Source: Anticarsia gemmatalis (taxonomy: Eukaryota; Arthropoda; Insecta; Lepidoptera; Erebidae). From it: 64,000 nt of DNA. The position numbers and the translations under genes are program-made. Position 1 is the first letter of the stretch, and each line of letters begins with the position of its first letter. Below, in pieces: positions 24,511 to 37,265 of this stretch. The stretch is from the NCBI RefSeq assembly GCF_050436995.1, contig NC_134758.1, positions 3,162,001 to 3,226,000 on the forward strand. The letters run 5' to 3'. The notes beneath the pieces were generated by a model. That model was not told the origin of the DNA and did no database searches. It saw only the letters and a list, made by a program, of their open reading frames with translations.

Positions 24511-27010
24511 TTATGTTGTCTACGTGTGTGTACAAATCGATTCCGTTTCCATACACTTGTAAGTATTTCTATATTAGGAATGTAGCCAGAATAAAGGAAA
24601 ATATTCGGTTTCATTAACTCACGGAATTTATTCATACTAATTACTGAAACGGAAATATAAAATAAAATATTCTTACATTGCGAAAGATTTAAGAAAAACG
24701 TAGTAGCAATTTCAGTAAGCAATTAGTTTTTTAGTTGGCTTGCTTTCTTAACATTCGTTGTTAAACATAAAACTAATTACAGTTTTTTGATAGGAAACGC
24801 AAACTATCTACACTATAAGTTTTTACGGACTTCATAATTAATTTGTAATTAGCAGGTGTATAGAATTATTATAAGATGTTTTGTTTACAACGCCATCTAT
24901 TAGCGTAAAAACAAATAAAAATAACGCTAAGAGGGTACAATCTATTATGAAAAAAATATTTACCAGCCAAGAAAATATTGGATTTTTCTTTATATTTAAA
25001 AATCTGTTAAAATGTATGTATGTGTTATGATAAAATAGTTGTGTAAGTCTATAGTCGCAGTCCACAGAGAGACAATGAAAGTAAGGACTTTTTTAAAATT
25101 GACATTAACCTATTTCATCTTATACCAAAATAAGCAGCCGTAACATAAAACAATACACCTTTTTACATTCCCATACGCTTTAAACTTTATAACTGTCGTC
25201 GCATCAAGCACATTATCATTCAGAGATATTTCACGTAACGCCGTACCATCGAGTCTATATGAAAATTAGTTGGCAACCGCGTGTTTCAATGTGGCTGCCA
25301 AAAGATGTCGCTTGATAGAAAGATAAAAGCTCATACACTTTTACGACAATGTAAATGAGGGCATCACACTGAATGTGGAAACCCACTGTTATTTGGAGAA
25401 TGGGAATGGTTCAGTGTGTTATTGAACCAGTATGAGGTGATATATGAGGTTGATAAAAGTCTTCAAGAATGGCAGTTTTGCGTACATTTTAGTTAGCTTT
25501 CTTATGGCAGAGGAGAGTCACGTAGTATTATTTTGTTTGTATGCTCAGTAAAAAGAGTAATTGTGACTATTTGTTTAATAGCTGCCTTGATTTCGCTTGA
25601 CATTTCGGCAGACCAGCTTTCGTCCAATGCTATGACTATTCTTCAGTTATTCGATTATTAGATTTGATTATTTCGGTGTCTTGACTACATGAATAAGATG
25701 TTGAATAGATACTGACAACCACATAAAGAATTATAATCAAAAAATATTTATTTAATTTTATAGTGAAGAGTCGGTACACAAATAACTAGTCAAAATGCTG
25801 CTCTATCTTTTTGCACAAAGAACGGCTACTTTCCTACAACAAAATACTAAAATCAACCCATAAATACTAAAAGAAACTGTATTACGTAGCTCTATGAAGT
25901 CTGGGTAAATAGAATCAACTAATTAATTAATAGTTATCGCCTTTCGCATCGAACATAATATTATCTTTATAAACGATGTACTCATTAAAAAAATACCTTT
26001 TACGTTAATTGACTGCACTTACTGGCTCATATGTAGTTAAATAGAGAAAACAAGTTATATGTTTTTCCCGTTTTATGAATCAATATGTAGATACATGAAG
26101 AAGATATTGTGTGTTTGTTGCAAGGATGTGTCTATAAAACAACTGAACCAATATTGAAATGCTTACAGCAATATTAAAGGGAGGTAGTTCTGTCTTAAAT
26201 TATCAAAAAATCATCATCATTATTATCATCTAAAATACGAAACGCAAAAGAAGGCCAATGATTTTTTGTTGCGCTTTTACTCCTAAATTACTTCATCGAT
26301 TAAGATGAAATTTACCAGACAAATAAATAATAACCTGCTGAATTTTAGTCTACGAACATTTTATTTTCGAAAACTCTCTCCCACTTCTCATTTTATTTTA
26401 TGTTAGAAAGTATTTTTCTCTGAAAAGAGCCGCCAACATAAGCTAGTTTGTCATATAACAGTAAATAAATCTTAAAAGCTTCATTTCGAGTTATATATAT
26501 TGATGAAGTTAAACAGTATTGGTCGGGCACAATGGCGGTATGTTGCAGAAATATTGAATTATTGTTGCGACCGCCGTTGTACTGAACTGCGCGGGTTATG
26601 GCGTAAGTATGTCGCTTTTGTGCCGCGATTTTAAAATGATTTAACGGAGATATAATATTTTTGAAACGTGTAAACCCATTTTGGGATGGTTTATTTCTTT
26701 TTGTGTGCAATATTTGCGGTTTCGTATAAAGTTAGATCATTATATTGTTTTTTTCTTAGCTTTTTTTAGCCCTGTCAACGAAAGTTTAAAAAAAAGCAAT
26801 GAAAGTATCGAACTTTTTATTCAAGATATCTGTAATATCTTAATTTATTGCGAAATAAAACCGATAAAAAGTTTAATTGAAATTAAATAAATAATAGTAA
26901 ACTTAACTTCATAATTAACCTATTACAATAGCTTTGAATGTTCGAAAGAACTCTTTAAATAAGTTATATTACTCTATAAAACTGTCTTAAAACAGTGCTT
27001 TATAAAACGC

Positions 27011-27124
27011 AAACTGCTTTAAATCAGAAGTCTCAATATACGTGTTTCTACGATCAGTGTCAAATGAAATAAAACTTGTTTAAACCTGAAACTTTAGTAT
27101 ACTTATTTCTGCGACCTGTGTCTT
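27011..27124 (+). repeat. Degenerate tandem duplication of about 61 bp
   Basis: Two units starting at 27011 and 27072 align over about 50 bases. TTTAAATCAGAAG aligns with TTTAAACCTGAAA, AATATACGTGTTTCTACGA with AGTATACTTATTTCTGCGA, and TCAGTGTC with CCTGTGTC. Roughly two thirds to three quarters of positions agree, so the duplication is old. Confidence 0.55.
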
Positions 27125-28663
27125 TATAAACATCATCATAGAATATAACGTTAACGTTATGAAAGGCTTATAAAGTGTTTTGTTTCTTTCACTCCTTAGC
27201 GAAATGAAAAAGAGAAAACATATTATAGTAGCTTTTTAACTAAAATTGGTTTATATCACAAACTCACAGTCTATTTTCAACAATGTAGGTACGTCGTGTG
27301 TTAAACTACCGCATCCGACACGACGGTCCAGAGCTGAGTGCAGGAAACATTTTAAAGCGAACTTAGCCAATCTCAAACGATATTCGATACTATACATAAC
27401 TCTTGAGAAGTTAGCTGTTTTTTTTAAACGTGATATCTATTTATATTTTCTTGCCGTCAATTTTTTTTTCGAAGAATCTTTCTTATTATGGTCGTATATT
27501 ACAAGTGATCTAAGGATTGTTTTTGCTTAAAGAAAGCTTTCGCGCATAAACAAACTTGCAAATAGTAGTAAAAAACGCCATCTGACAAAACTACGTATTT
27601 GTGGGTCCCTTATAACATTAATGATTTCAAAAAAGATGTAATTAACAATTAAACATGTTTTTTTACTCTGTTATATTTACTCTATTCTTTTATATTATAT
27701 TTACTCTACACAAAATTCATATTTTCATATAATTTATGAAATTCAATTCAGTTATACAAAAAAATGTTTGCATTCCTTAAAATCACTTTACAGCAAACTC
27801 CAATTTTATAAAATTGGTTCTTTCGCCCAGTTTTATCATTTCATCGCTACTCTTTGTTTCACAAACTAACGTTAAAAGCTGCGTAATTTCACTCACGGCA
27901 TTCTCTTTGACGTGGATCAATGGGAGCGGACCAAACTATACTGGACCGAGTATTGTTCTATTGTTTTGTGAGGACACTGCGGACCACTCTTGCAGAGAGG
28001 GGAAACTGTGCATAATGTACTTAGCTACTGTGGCTGATTGTGTGCCGACTTTATTGGACATACAACCTTAATTGTGATAGATGTTGAGTTTGTTTTTTGC
28101 AATTTAATTTATTGTGGCCTGTTTCACAGATTAATATTGATTGCCGATGCCTAAGATTTAAAAAAAAATGTTATTGTGTCATGTACTTGTGTCCAATAGT
28201 TGGATACCGGGCCGATTTTTTTGTGGCCGAAACATGTAGTCGTACATTTCCAAAAAAAAAATGTGCAGCCTACTATAGGTCACAAATAACCAGTGTAAAA
28301 ATCTATCTACCACTTTCTGTCAATAAAAAACTTCCTACTTCTACAATGTCCCAAGTAGCAAGTAGATATTTAAATTCACTTCACTCCATATTGATTTTAT
28401 CCATTCTCAAAATAGAAAAGCTACCGGAATCCGTATCATCTTACTCAAGCATTTTATCCTCTCGCATCACACGTCAAATGTTCTTTCATGATCTTAGGAT
28501 CTTTCCGATCGAATGAACCGTGGCCCAAGGCTGGGCCCACGTACGAACCCACTGACGTATCAATGGACCTTTTTGTTATCATGTTTACACAAATATATGT
28601 CCGTGTTTCGTAGAATCGTTGTTACATGTTGACTGCGTAGAAAGATAGTAATTCAATGACGAT

Positions 28664-28716
28664 TTTTAACATTAATGTCTTATTTTTGATGTTTAAATGA
28701 GACATTAATGTTAAAA
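28664..28716. repeat. Perfect hairpin, 17-bp arms, 19-nt loop
   Basis: TTTTAACATTAATGTCT at 28664-28680 is matched exactly by AGACATTAATGTTAAAA at 28700-28716. Confidence 0.85.
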
Positions 28717-29190
28717 CTATAGTAGGAATAATATTATGTAAAAAGTACTAAATATTTTAGTACATACATCTTAGGGATAGCAATCAGCAAAATTCAATCA
28801 AAATGATTTGAATTCGAAACGTTACTAATCCTCGCTCGACCTACATCGGTTATAGCGCATGTCCAAAGCATATTGTCCATGCGAAGTGCACAAAACGTAC
28901 CGTTAACGACAGTTTCAAACTAAATACACGCCGAGTACTTACAAACGCATTACGCATAAGCCCTAAAAGGCATTCATCAGCGGGACTTTTATTCTTTACG
29001 TCCAAAGTATTGTTTACTATACCAAAGCCTCTTACAACCCACAAAAGAACACCAAAATGGACTATTCCACCCGTATTCACGCACACAAACGACTAATATA
29101 ATTCACTCGGTCTTGGGCTCGGAAAAAATGACCCAATAACTAAGTAGTACTCGGGTAAGGCGAAACAAAAACACGATGGATGGACAAATT

Positions 29191-29420
29191 TGCGCTTACT
29201 GACTTATTTATCTCTGAAGCGGGCGTAATTAACGAAATTCCTTGTGAGCAAACAACCGCAGATTTCTTTTCGATATTTTTCCGTCCACGGCGAACGTCTC
29301 GAGTGGGGCTGCTCTAATATTCATTAGCGACGTGACAGGCAAGAAATACTCCCTAATTATTCATCGGGCCGTCGCTAAATCGTCAGCCTGGCCGCCTTTT
29401 AATGGGGAAGAAAATAAAAA
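29191..29420. promoter_or_regulatory. GC-richer island, candidate cis-regulatory sequence
   Basis: The patch mixes ATTAGCG, TAATTATTCAT and TTTTAATGGGG homeodomain-type words with GCGACGTGACAGG, CGGGCCGTCGC and CAGCCTGGCCGCC. No frame or repeat explains it. Its texture matches insect developmental enhancers, but that is inference. Confidence 0.3.
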
Positions 29421-30413
29421 AAGTTTTTAAACATAACAAGAGAGGCGTGTCGCACCCCATAAGTTATTCATGAGCATCTAAAAAAGTTAGTGGAAGTTTT
29501 CACCAAGATTTTGATTATGCGCGTTGCACGAGCGAGAGAACTAAGAGAGGTAATTTTGAATAAGAATAAAGTAACAGATTTGTGAGTGAATTTTCGTCTA
29601 AACTTACCCGTTAGGTTGTAAAGCTCGGGCTCGACTCAAACTTGGATATTGCTTAGATCATCGTTAACACTCGGCTTGAAGTTTTAGAAACTAATTAATT
29701 AGTTTCGAAGGAGGTATATTTTAAAATTAATACACTTTTGCTTGGTTGTATCGGGTTTAAACTCGTTGTAGCGTTAAGAAGCAGCATGATTTAAAGGCTG
29801 TCCAGATTATAATCAGCTCAGTGGAAACTCCGGAGCTGCCAGGTTTCTTCTTATACATTTAACATTTCTTTTCTTCATTATTTCAGCGTTTTTGTGCACT
29901 TTGAAAATGCAAAAAGAGGGTACATTTTCTCTGTCTGCTCATGAATTATAAATCGCTACTATTATAACTAATGGAAACGAAAAACGACTTGAAATGTACA
30001 AACGGTATTTTTTTGCTTTAGGACTTATTCTTGAGCGATTTTAGAAGTAAGTATGACCTTCTTTTCTTGAATATGTAGGCGAAGACACTCAGTTGTACAA
30101 ATAAGACGGTTGAGTAAACATAGTGTAAAAAGCATAATTGATAAAAGCATGAATAAAAAGCGTAGACGCGACAAAGTATTTTTATTCAAAATGCTCAAGT
30201 GTACATATTTGTTCAGATGAAATGGCATACGTGTTTGTTGAGTAACGAGCAAACATCTCATTTATTACGAAAATTATATGTAAAAACATACATCGAGACA
30301 GACAACATTTACATAAATGTATCGCTTAGACTTTTTAGGGATAAGCAATCGATACACAACACGAGAATAAAAGGAACACTTTTAATACGTCTAAATTTAG
30401 AAATGTAGAGTTA

Positions 30414-30421
30414 TGACGTCA
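30414..30421. promoter_or_regulatory. Perfect CRE palindrome TGACGTCA
   Basis: The context is TTATGACGTCACATTT; it is isolated in AT-rich sequence. Confidence 0.35.
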
Positions 30422-30457
30422 CATTTACTAATAAAAAGCTTGCTTTTTTGTTCATAA

Positions 30458-30477
30458 ATAGCTAGCTAGCTAGCTAT
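30458..30477. repeat. Twenty-base perfect palindrome, AGCT repeat
   Basis: ATAGCTAGCTAGCTAGCTAT is self-complementary without a spacer. It is a GCTA microsatellite of about four units, which explains the symmetry. Confidence 0.85.
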
Positions 30478-33019
30478 AATTTGCAGTGTCACTTGCGAAT
30501 ACTCTGATTTTGTAGTTTACCTTAGTGTACCGCCTTCGTATTATCTGTGGCTACCAAACATAAAAAAAAATTAAAATGCGTTTTGTAATTTTTGAAATTA
30601 GTCGATTCAAATAAACTATCTACTTATTGATATGTGATTATGACAGACAATTGTTTTCAGCCATAGCCATGTCATGTGAAATATTTAACAGCAATTTCAG
30701 TAATTGTTAATACAAAGCTAAATACTGAATAATTCGCTCATTATCTATGAATATTGATATATTATCAAATTTGTTAGCGTTAAGCTTTGGGGTTAACGAC
30801 ATTGAATAATTTTGGACAAATGATTTTGTGTCAGTTTTGTAGTGTATCGAGTTTGTGGTAAGCTGTTTTTGTACTGCAGTTTTAGTTGCATTTATGCTGA
30901 TTACTCTTTTCTGATAGATCGTAGGAAATGTATGATAGAATACGGGAATTAACGCGAACACGCATTTTACCTTAAAATGCCTAACGTTTCGGCGCAGGTT
31001 GCACTCGCCGTGGTCCCAGCCTGGGACATTAAACATGCAACGCGAGAGTTTAAAAGTTAAGATCGTAGGAAGATGATGATGATACAGCCTATGAATGTGA
31101 CTATCATTTTATGCACAAATATTTCTAATAATCCTTTCAAAGATCCTTTTAAAAGTTATTAGTTATTATCAACTAGCGAGCGTTTGACAATTAAAACTAC
31201 TTTCTTTAATTAATCTCTAATGCAAAAAATATTTATTAAAGATAAGTAGATTTTAAATTGAGCAAAAAAATAAATTCGTTTCAGTTTCATTATGTTTGAA
31301 GTATTATATGTTTCTTCAAATTCTAGGCCATTATTTGTACATGTTTTCGTGTTAATTAAGTGCTGTTAGGCTAACTTCAGAGACCTAGATTTTTTGCTTT
31401 ATGTTCCTTAACACGAAAGCTGTATTTTCCATCAGTGTCACCGTTTTAACAACATTATATTAAATAAATTACAGACACTTCAAATGGTTCTCTATAGTAT
31501 TATAAAACATGACAATTTTGTTGTTTTTAGATCAAGATTTGTACCACTTGTTTTTGTATTACAAATTTTATTTATTTAAGACATTATTAAGCTTTCGTTT
31601 TTTAAAACAGACAAGACAAAATACGATTGCATTCAGAACTGTAGACACTAACACAGATTTATTAAAAAAGTAAACAAGTCTTAAAGTCTATCCACAATTT
31701 ATTCATCTAACATTTTCAAAACACTTAAAACATTTTGCAAGTTAAATGTCTAACACTTGTAAAAACTTGAACACCATACATCTAGAAACTTCGTTCCTTC
31801 ATAATTCACTTGAGTGCCCAACTTTCACTGCAACTTAATACTTTTTTACAACACTTACTTACCGTCACTTTATGTCTATTGTCGTCTCACTTTTTACCTT
31901 GAGAGACTTTCAGGAAGCAAATTGTTTGCGGCCGAGTACCAGACTACAAACCATCACTCTTTTTGTTATAGTATTTGTTAAGACTTTTAATTCCCTTAAA
32001 CAAATAAGACGATTTCATCTCAGATCTTAGTATTATGTGTACAAGTCGCGTTAGTTTTGAAAACGTTTGCTTTTAGAATATTTAATACCAAGCTTATAAA
32101 ATAAGTATATTTAGTTTCGCTGCAGTCAGATAAATATAAAAAGATTTCAACATCAGACGTGTGTTTCAGTGCATTACTTATTAAATGTGACATTTATTTG
32201 TGTCCGTATGTAAGAAGCTTATCTTTCTCTCTTAGCTCTAATGGCGTGTTTTACTTAACGTATATAGCAGTAAATCTGCCAGCGAACTATCCGCCTACCT
32301 TCTCCCCACCCTTACGAGGCGGTATATTACAGCTCTCTGTTCTGTTAATAAATTAATGCAAGACGCTCCGATTCCAAGTTGTCGTCTCGAAGAGCACTTT
32401 GCGAGAAAGTTAGATTAAACGGTGTAGATCGACGCGTAGTAAACGGGTGTTTTAGTGCGGTTGCCGGGTTTCCCCGCATTGTATTGCAAATTAGTTAGGG
32501 ACAGGAAATTTGCCGTAAAAACGCTTTGGATGCAGCTGCTTTATAGAGATGTAAATAGCGGTTGGTAATTGTCCGTTTTGTATGGAAATACAGCTACTGC
32601 AAGCGTAGCAAGTAGGTAATTATCTTGTGTAATGTTTATTTAATTTCAGGTATTATAGCCATTAGTGGGACAATTAAAGTTTTTGGGGTTTAACCTGTAA
32701 TTAATGTTAGGTGCTTACAAAACATATAGACGTAAATACTAGTTAACCACTTTTTATAAAAAATAACCACATATTAATTGCGACTCTTACTTATTGATAT
32801 CAGATCTAATATTCTCTCGTGTTATGAAAGGGATCGATTTAGCATCAAAATATCTATCACTACAAAAAAAATATTTGACTTATCTATTTTTACTTTTATT
32901 AGTCTCTAAATGCAAAGCAAATAGCAATATTCCAATTAAGTCTTTTCCAAAAACTCTCCTCCACACTTCAACATATAACAAGCGTACAACTAATGAATAC
33001 AAAGTGCAGCTCGTATCAT

Positions 33020-33075
33020 CGGCTCGCTATAAATCGGCCGGCGATGTCGCGATACCGTGTGACGTCATGACGTAC
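33020..33075 (+). promoter_or_regulatory. TATA-like GC-rich patch with CRE, possible core promoter
   Basis: CGCTATAAATCGGCCGGCG has a TATAAAT box at 33028-33034 followed by GC-rich sequence. A perfect TGACGTCA at 33060-33067 overlaps a second TGACG. No downstream coding region is apparent within a kilobase, so a promoter role is speculative. Confidence 0.2.
33060..33067. promoter_or_regulatory. Perfect CRE palindrome TGACGTCA
   Basis: It lies in GTGTGACGTCATGACGTACG, giving a full CRE plus an adjacent half-site. Confidence 0.4.
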
Positions 33076-36000
33076 GGCTGTATTATACGATACATGTGCC
33101 GCTATGTGCTAGATATTGTCGTGTACACTCTTTATATAGCAAGGTTGTTCTTTTATTTTTATGGTTGAATAATTTATGTGTTTGGATTAGTCAAATGAAT
33201 GCAATTTAAAAGCTTGTAATAAGTAATTAGGCAATTGAAAAATATACTCGAAGTAACTTAGTGTTGCTCACAAAGTTGCTCAAGCAAGTTTTTTTTGTTT
33301 TTTAAAGAGGCTTTACTGTGTAATGACATTGGACAACAGTCTACTAATTGTTGACGTGTACTCGGCATCATAAAATATGCTTAGTTTCAGGTACAATGCC
33401 TCTAAGACGCTATCTATAGGTTTAGTGGTCGCATGGTCGTTTATAGACTAGTATAGTCTGTAGTCTGTTCAGTCGTAGTTCATACTGGCCATTAAATTCA
33501 CTAAAGTTCTACTTCATGTTTTTATTTTTAATAACTATTGAGGTCCTAAAAATACACGCACTGTTAAAACAACTATGAGATTAAACAATGCTTAACAATA
33601 AGTAAAATTTTCTAAAGCTCATTTCGTTCAAAGCACTTGTAAATGGTTAGTCGTTTCTCAGTATTTCAGTGGAGATGACTCCGTATTGCGGACGTGGAAT
33701 CTCACAGATTTACCGTTATTAAATAGTTCTACGAAATATGTACGATAAAGGACTCTCTATGTGAAAATAGTTATGAGGTCTGTAACACATTATTACACTG
33801 TAGGCATAGGTTTTGAATACAACCAATGAAATTAAAATGAATTAGGTAGTCTATACAACAAAGATTTGGAATTTCATATGGTTGTTTACCGAACGGGTTG
33901 TTAGTACAGTAAAGTTTTGTTATACTAACCAGAGTGTAAGGAAAGGAACATAATTGCATCGAAATTTGTTATTTTCGTCGTTCGTTATTTCACACCACGT
34001 TTTGATAATTTGCACGTTGATGGCACGTTCCAGCCAATTAATTGTTGAATTCAATCTAAAAATCTTACGCACTATCCATGTGTCAGATTGTGTCAGCGTC
34101 TATTAGCGAGGAAAGAGTAAATACCGTTATTAAATGTTATACACGTATGAAGTAAGCCTTTGAAAGCATGGAGTTCAAAATGTTATAAAATCTCCCATAG
34201 CCACTGCTAAAACAATCGCGTGCGCTGAAGCCCTAACTTTTAAAAAAACATATCATAATACCGTCCGAAAACGTTTTCGCGAGCCACTAACTTAAAACAG
34301 TCCACATTTCGTGCCCAACTATTCAGATTCCTTTAGAGATAACCCGACTAAAGGAAGTTGTACATAATTATAATTACCCTACTTTGGTCAAAGTGTATCT
34401 CAAACGCAGTTGCATTATATGAATAATGGCCTTATGAATATTACATACGATTCTTTTGTATGAAGGTTGGCATAAAGAGGTTAATTGTGAGTCCAGTAGG
34501 ACGGAAAAGGGTTGAGTAAATATGCTAAACAGGTGATTTTACGACTGTTTCACTTTAAAACGCCAGAGGGCGGGCGTGTACACGTGCCCCATTCATTTTT
34601 TGGTAGTGTCGGAACTTTGCTTTGAATCGATGTCGTTTTATTGTCTGCTTTGATTCAGGGTTTCTTGTTGTCATTGTAACGATTGTTTACCATGGTATCA
34701 CGCTTGTAGGGTTAAATATTAAACCGATTTTGATCGATCGATCAGATTGAGCATGGAGATTCTGTAAGCCGTCTACAAAAAGGCAATACTTGTTTTTCAA
34801 AAACGATCTTTTACTGCTAGAATAGAAGATCAAACATTTCAAGCGGGCGAAGCAGTACGAGTCAGTTGGTTTTATCAAAATCTGTATTTACCATTACTAA
34901 GGTTTCAATTTAAAAAAGCACATTTCAAATAGTTCAATACCTACATGTATGTTTGTTTTGATTCTGAAGTTTATTCCGATTTAAGTGTTTAAAATTAATT
35001 ATTAATTTTCGCCACAGTTTTCATTTAGTTCACGCTCTTTATCAATCAAATAGAATCCGTGTCTTCTAGCTATTACACTTCGACCTTGTAATATGATCAA
35101 TAAAGGTAGAATGGAATAAATATGCATAGCCGTGGTTATCAGACGTTACCATCTTTGCGTGGGTGGCGTATAAAATGCTCGTAAATTCATGTTTTTCATT
35201 AATCATCGTGAATATTACTTGGACTATATATTTTTTATTTAAAATGTTGGCTGTCATACTAGCGTTTGAATACAGTTCCGCCCATATTTAAGTCATATTT
35301 TTGTTCTAGAATTGTTTTCCTTTTGCTTGTGTATACTGTGTACATCGATACTCAAGTCATAGAAAGTAACTTACTTTTAAAGTTCAAATTTTTTATTTGT
35401 GGTAGGTGCCGAATAAATGTATGTCCTTGTATTATTATATTGTCAGCACTGCTACGGATACAGATGCATGGAAATGCGGAGGTGAATAGCTATCTATAGA
35501 AAAATTTCAAAACTTACTCCGCTTTTCTATTTAAGGCTAGCCTCAAAAGAATAAAGTAACCAAAACGAGGAATTCTAACATTCACACAAAGATTATCCCC
35601 GTGTATGTACTACACACTTAAACTGAAGCAAGAACAAACACCCTGTATGTTACCAGAGAGGCTCATCAGCCTACTAAAGGCTAGTAAACAAACTTCTAGC
35701 CTAAATAACTACACCAGACTTGAACTTGCTGAACAAATTCCAACTTTAAGTCCAAGTGCTAAGGTGTGTTTTACTTTGTAGGAGTGAGTCAAGGAGTGCG
35801 TAGATGGAACTCTGTGATAGTCAAAAGTAGTTGAGGGAAAGATTTGTTTAATTATTTTATTGCTAACTGGGGTACTTTGTTTGTGCTTTCTTTTTTGTAC
35901 GAAAATAGTACTCTGAATATAGTTAGATATTCATGTAGGTTGTACCAACCATAGCAATGGGCTTTCTTCGCTGCCATCTGAAGTAATGGAAATGTTATTT

Positions 36001-36530
36001 TGCAAACAATTGATGTTTTGATGCCTGTACAAGACCTGTCCCATAATTTTTTGAAATAAATTAATGTTTACCTCCTTCAAAATCATAAAAAAAATGTTTT
36101 TTACAAAAACTTTCATGGTTTATGTGCCAAAACAAAATGGAATGCGGGAAATAGGTTTATTAAAATCATACTTATGATAGTCAAAGTTACAGGTACATTC
36201 TAGTTTACTATTAGAAATTACTTAAACCAAATAGATATACTAAAAACACAAACAAAGCTCAATTAACCACCCAAGTGTATTAATATAACGCGATGACGTA
36301 CAAAAACCGTATTTATTTAATTAAACAAGTGTACCGGTAGAAAAACGCTGTTTCATAACTAAATGACCGATCGTATTAGTTAATGTCCGACGCTTGTAAC
36401 ACTGAAATTAATTTACATCATGTTTAATTGTTTTTTTAATGTTATGATGTTATTTGTCACTTGTGGATACGTTAGGTAAACTGTCTAGTCTGTTGTGTCA
36501 TTTGTCAAATTATTTTTTTGTTTAAAAATT

Positions 36531-36585
36531 GGTTATGTACGTAAAATCTCGCCTTTTTCCCTTAGGGGTAGGATGCCACCAGAGA
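36531..36585 (-). mobile_element. Scrap of LINE 3' tail (CCTACCCCTAAGGGA family)
   Basis: On the minus strand it reads GCATCCTACCCCTAAGGGAA, AAAGGCGAGATTTTACGTAC. This matches the widespread lepidopteran tail with the pattern GGTCTCTGCCTACCCCTNNGGGATAAAGGCGTGATTTTATGTA. Related scraps lie at 44071, 47484, 47911 and 49525. Confidence 0.6.
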
Positions 36586-36714
36586 AAATGAATTATAATA
36601 ATAATTATTAAGGAATTAATTTATTAAGGACTAGATACAATTTGGTTTCTGCGTGTGAACTATTGTAGTTCCGTATGAATTAGAAAGAAGTCGCTAGTTT
36701 TATTATTAAGGGGA

Positions 36715-36768
36715 AAGAAAGTTATAGTAAACTAGTGAGCTAGTACCTCACTTTACTATAACTTTCTT
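36715..36768. repeat. Perfect hairpin, 17-bp arms, 20-nt loop
   Basis: AAGAAAGTTATAGTAAA at 36715-36731 is matched exactly at 36752-36768. The loop itself holds a CTAGTGAGCTAG dyad, so the stem could stack further. Confidence 0.85.
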
Positions 36769-36839
36769 AACATCATGTGTATCAACCCGTACAAGTAAGC
36801 GTGATGTCCATTATCAAACTCCCAACTTCTTACTTTGTA

Positions 36840-36845
36840 TTTATT
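36840..36845 (-). terminator. AATAAA polyadenylation signal
   Basis: The minus strand reads TTAAATAATAAATACAAAG here, about 130 bases after the stop codon of the candidate terminal exon. The distance is typical for an insect 3' UTR, but AATAAA is frequent by chance in AT-rich sequence. Confidence 0.3.
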
Positions 36846-36974
36846 ATTTAACTTGTCATCTGCTTTTTATACTATATTTCTATTAAAACAAATGTATAAT
36901 ATTGTACTCTATCAATTTCCTTAACATTCCAAACCAATAAATATTGATAGAAGCACACGAAACATTCAACTACC

Positions 36975-37265
36975 TCAGCGTACCTTTAAACACCGTTTCA
37001 CGAATTCATCACTGAATCGTTGGATTTGCTCACGATCTGTACAACCGACTAGTGCACTGAATTCCTTAGTTTCAATTAGCCCCACGATGTTCAGCCGTAG
37101 AACACCGTGGCAGCAAATAACGTATGTGTTCGGAATCGCATCGACCAACGGGGCCGTAACGCCGTATTTATGCGCTATGTGAATAGAATAGCCGAATGGA
37201 ACCTCAAAATTGGATGCCGGATTATGAGAGGAATCTTTAAGGAAGGTACACTGTTCGTTTTGTTT
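36975..37265 (-). CDS. Candidate terminal exon of an unidentified protein
   Basis: The minus strand shows a pyrimidine-rich tract (TTCCTTTTTTTCAATTAATT) ending TTTCTAAG at 37266. An uninterrupted frame of 96 codons follows to TGA at 36975-36977. The peptide looks like real protein: YSIHIAHKYGVTAPLVDAIP, HGVLRLNIVGLIETKEFSAL and DREQIQRFSDEFVKRCLKVR. About half of third codon positions are G or C, against a strongly AT-rich background. The frame upstream of the acceptor is low-complexity and has no ATG, so the gene would start in exons further right that I could not find. The family is not recognised. It could be the last exon of a host gene, a retrocopy fragment, or part of a transposon. Confidence 0.45.
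   Translation of the reverse strand, partial: KQNEQCTFLKDSSHNPASNFEVPFGYSIHIAHKYGVTAPLVDAIPNTYVICCHGVLRLNIVGLIETKEFSALVGCTDREQIQRFSDEFVKRCLKVR

Larger units (their letters stand above)
22736..29190. other. AT-rich noncoding stretch
   Basis: About 6.5 kb with no supported gene. Landmarks are the hairpins at 23001-23042 and 28664-28716, the CRE at 24503-24510 and a degenerate tandem pair at 27011-27124. GCCATCTAT words occur at about 23809 and 24892. A 139-codon frame at 28097-28516 and an 85-codon frame at 27814-28071 are unrecognised; neither has clear splice or start support. Confidence 0.45.
29421..36530. other. AT-rich noncoding stretch
   Basis: About 7 kb with no supported gene. It contains a 20-base palindrome (30458-30477), CREs at 30414 and 33060, and a GC-richer patch at 30985-31040 (CGTTTCGGCGCAGGTTGC, CGCCGTGGTCCC) that may be an old repeat. 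A TATA-like patch lies at 33020-33075, a TGATCGATCGATCA palindrome at 34731-34744 and CGCCAGAGGGCGGGCG at 34561-34576. A 124-codon plus frame at 32794-33168 starts with a hydrophobic stretch (LTYLFLLLLV) but is otherwise unrecognised. Confidence 0.45.
36586..36974 (-). other. Noncoding stretch, possible 3' UTR of the minus-strand exon
   Basis: It holds the 17-bp hairpin at 36715-36768. If the exon at 36975-37265 is real, the first about 130 bases downstream of its stop are a 3' UTR that reaches an AATAAA at 36840-36845 on the minus strand. Confidence 0.35.

Noticed and set aside
30707..31036. A 109-codon minus frame
   Set aside because: Its protein is not recognised. The GC-rich first part looks like an old repeat scrap, and the rest is AT-driven.
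32794..33168. A 124-codon plus frame with a hydrophobic segment suggesting a signal peptide
   Set aside because: The hydrophobic run is made of AT-rich Leu/Phe codons, and the second half overlaps a TATA/CRE patch. No homologous family is recognised.
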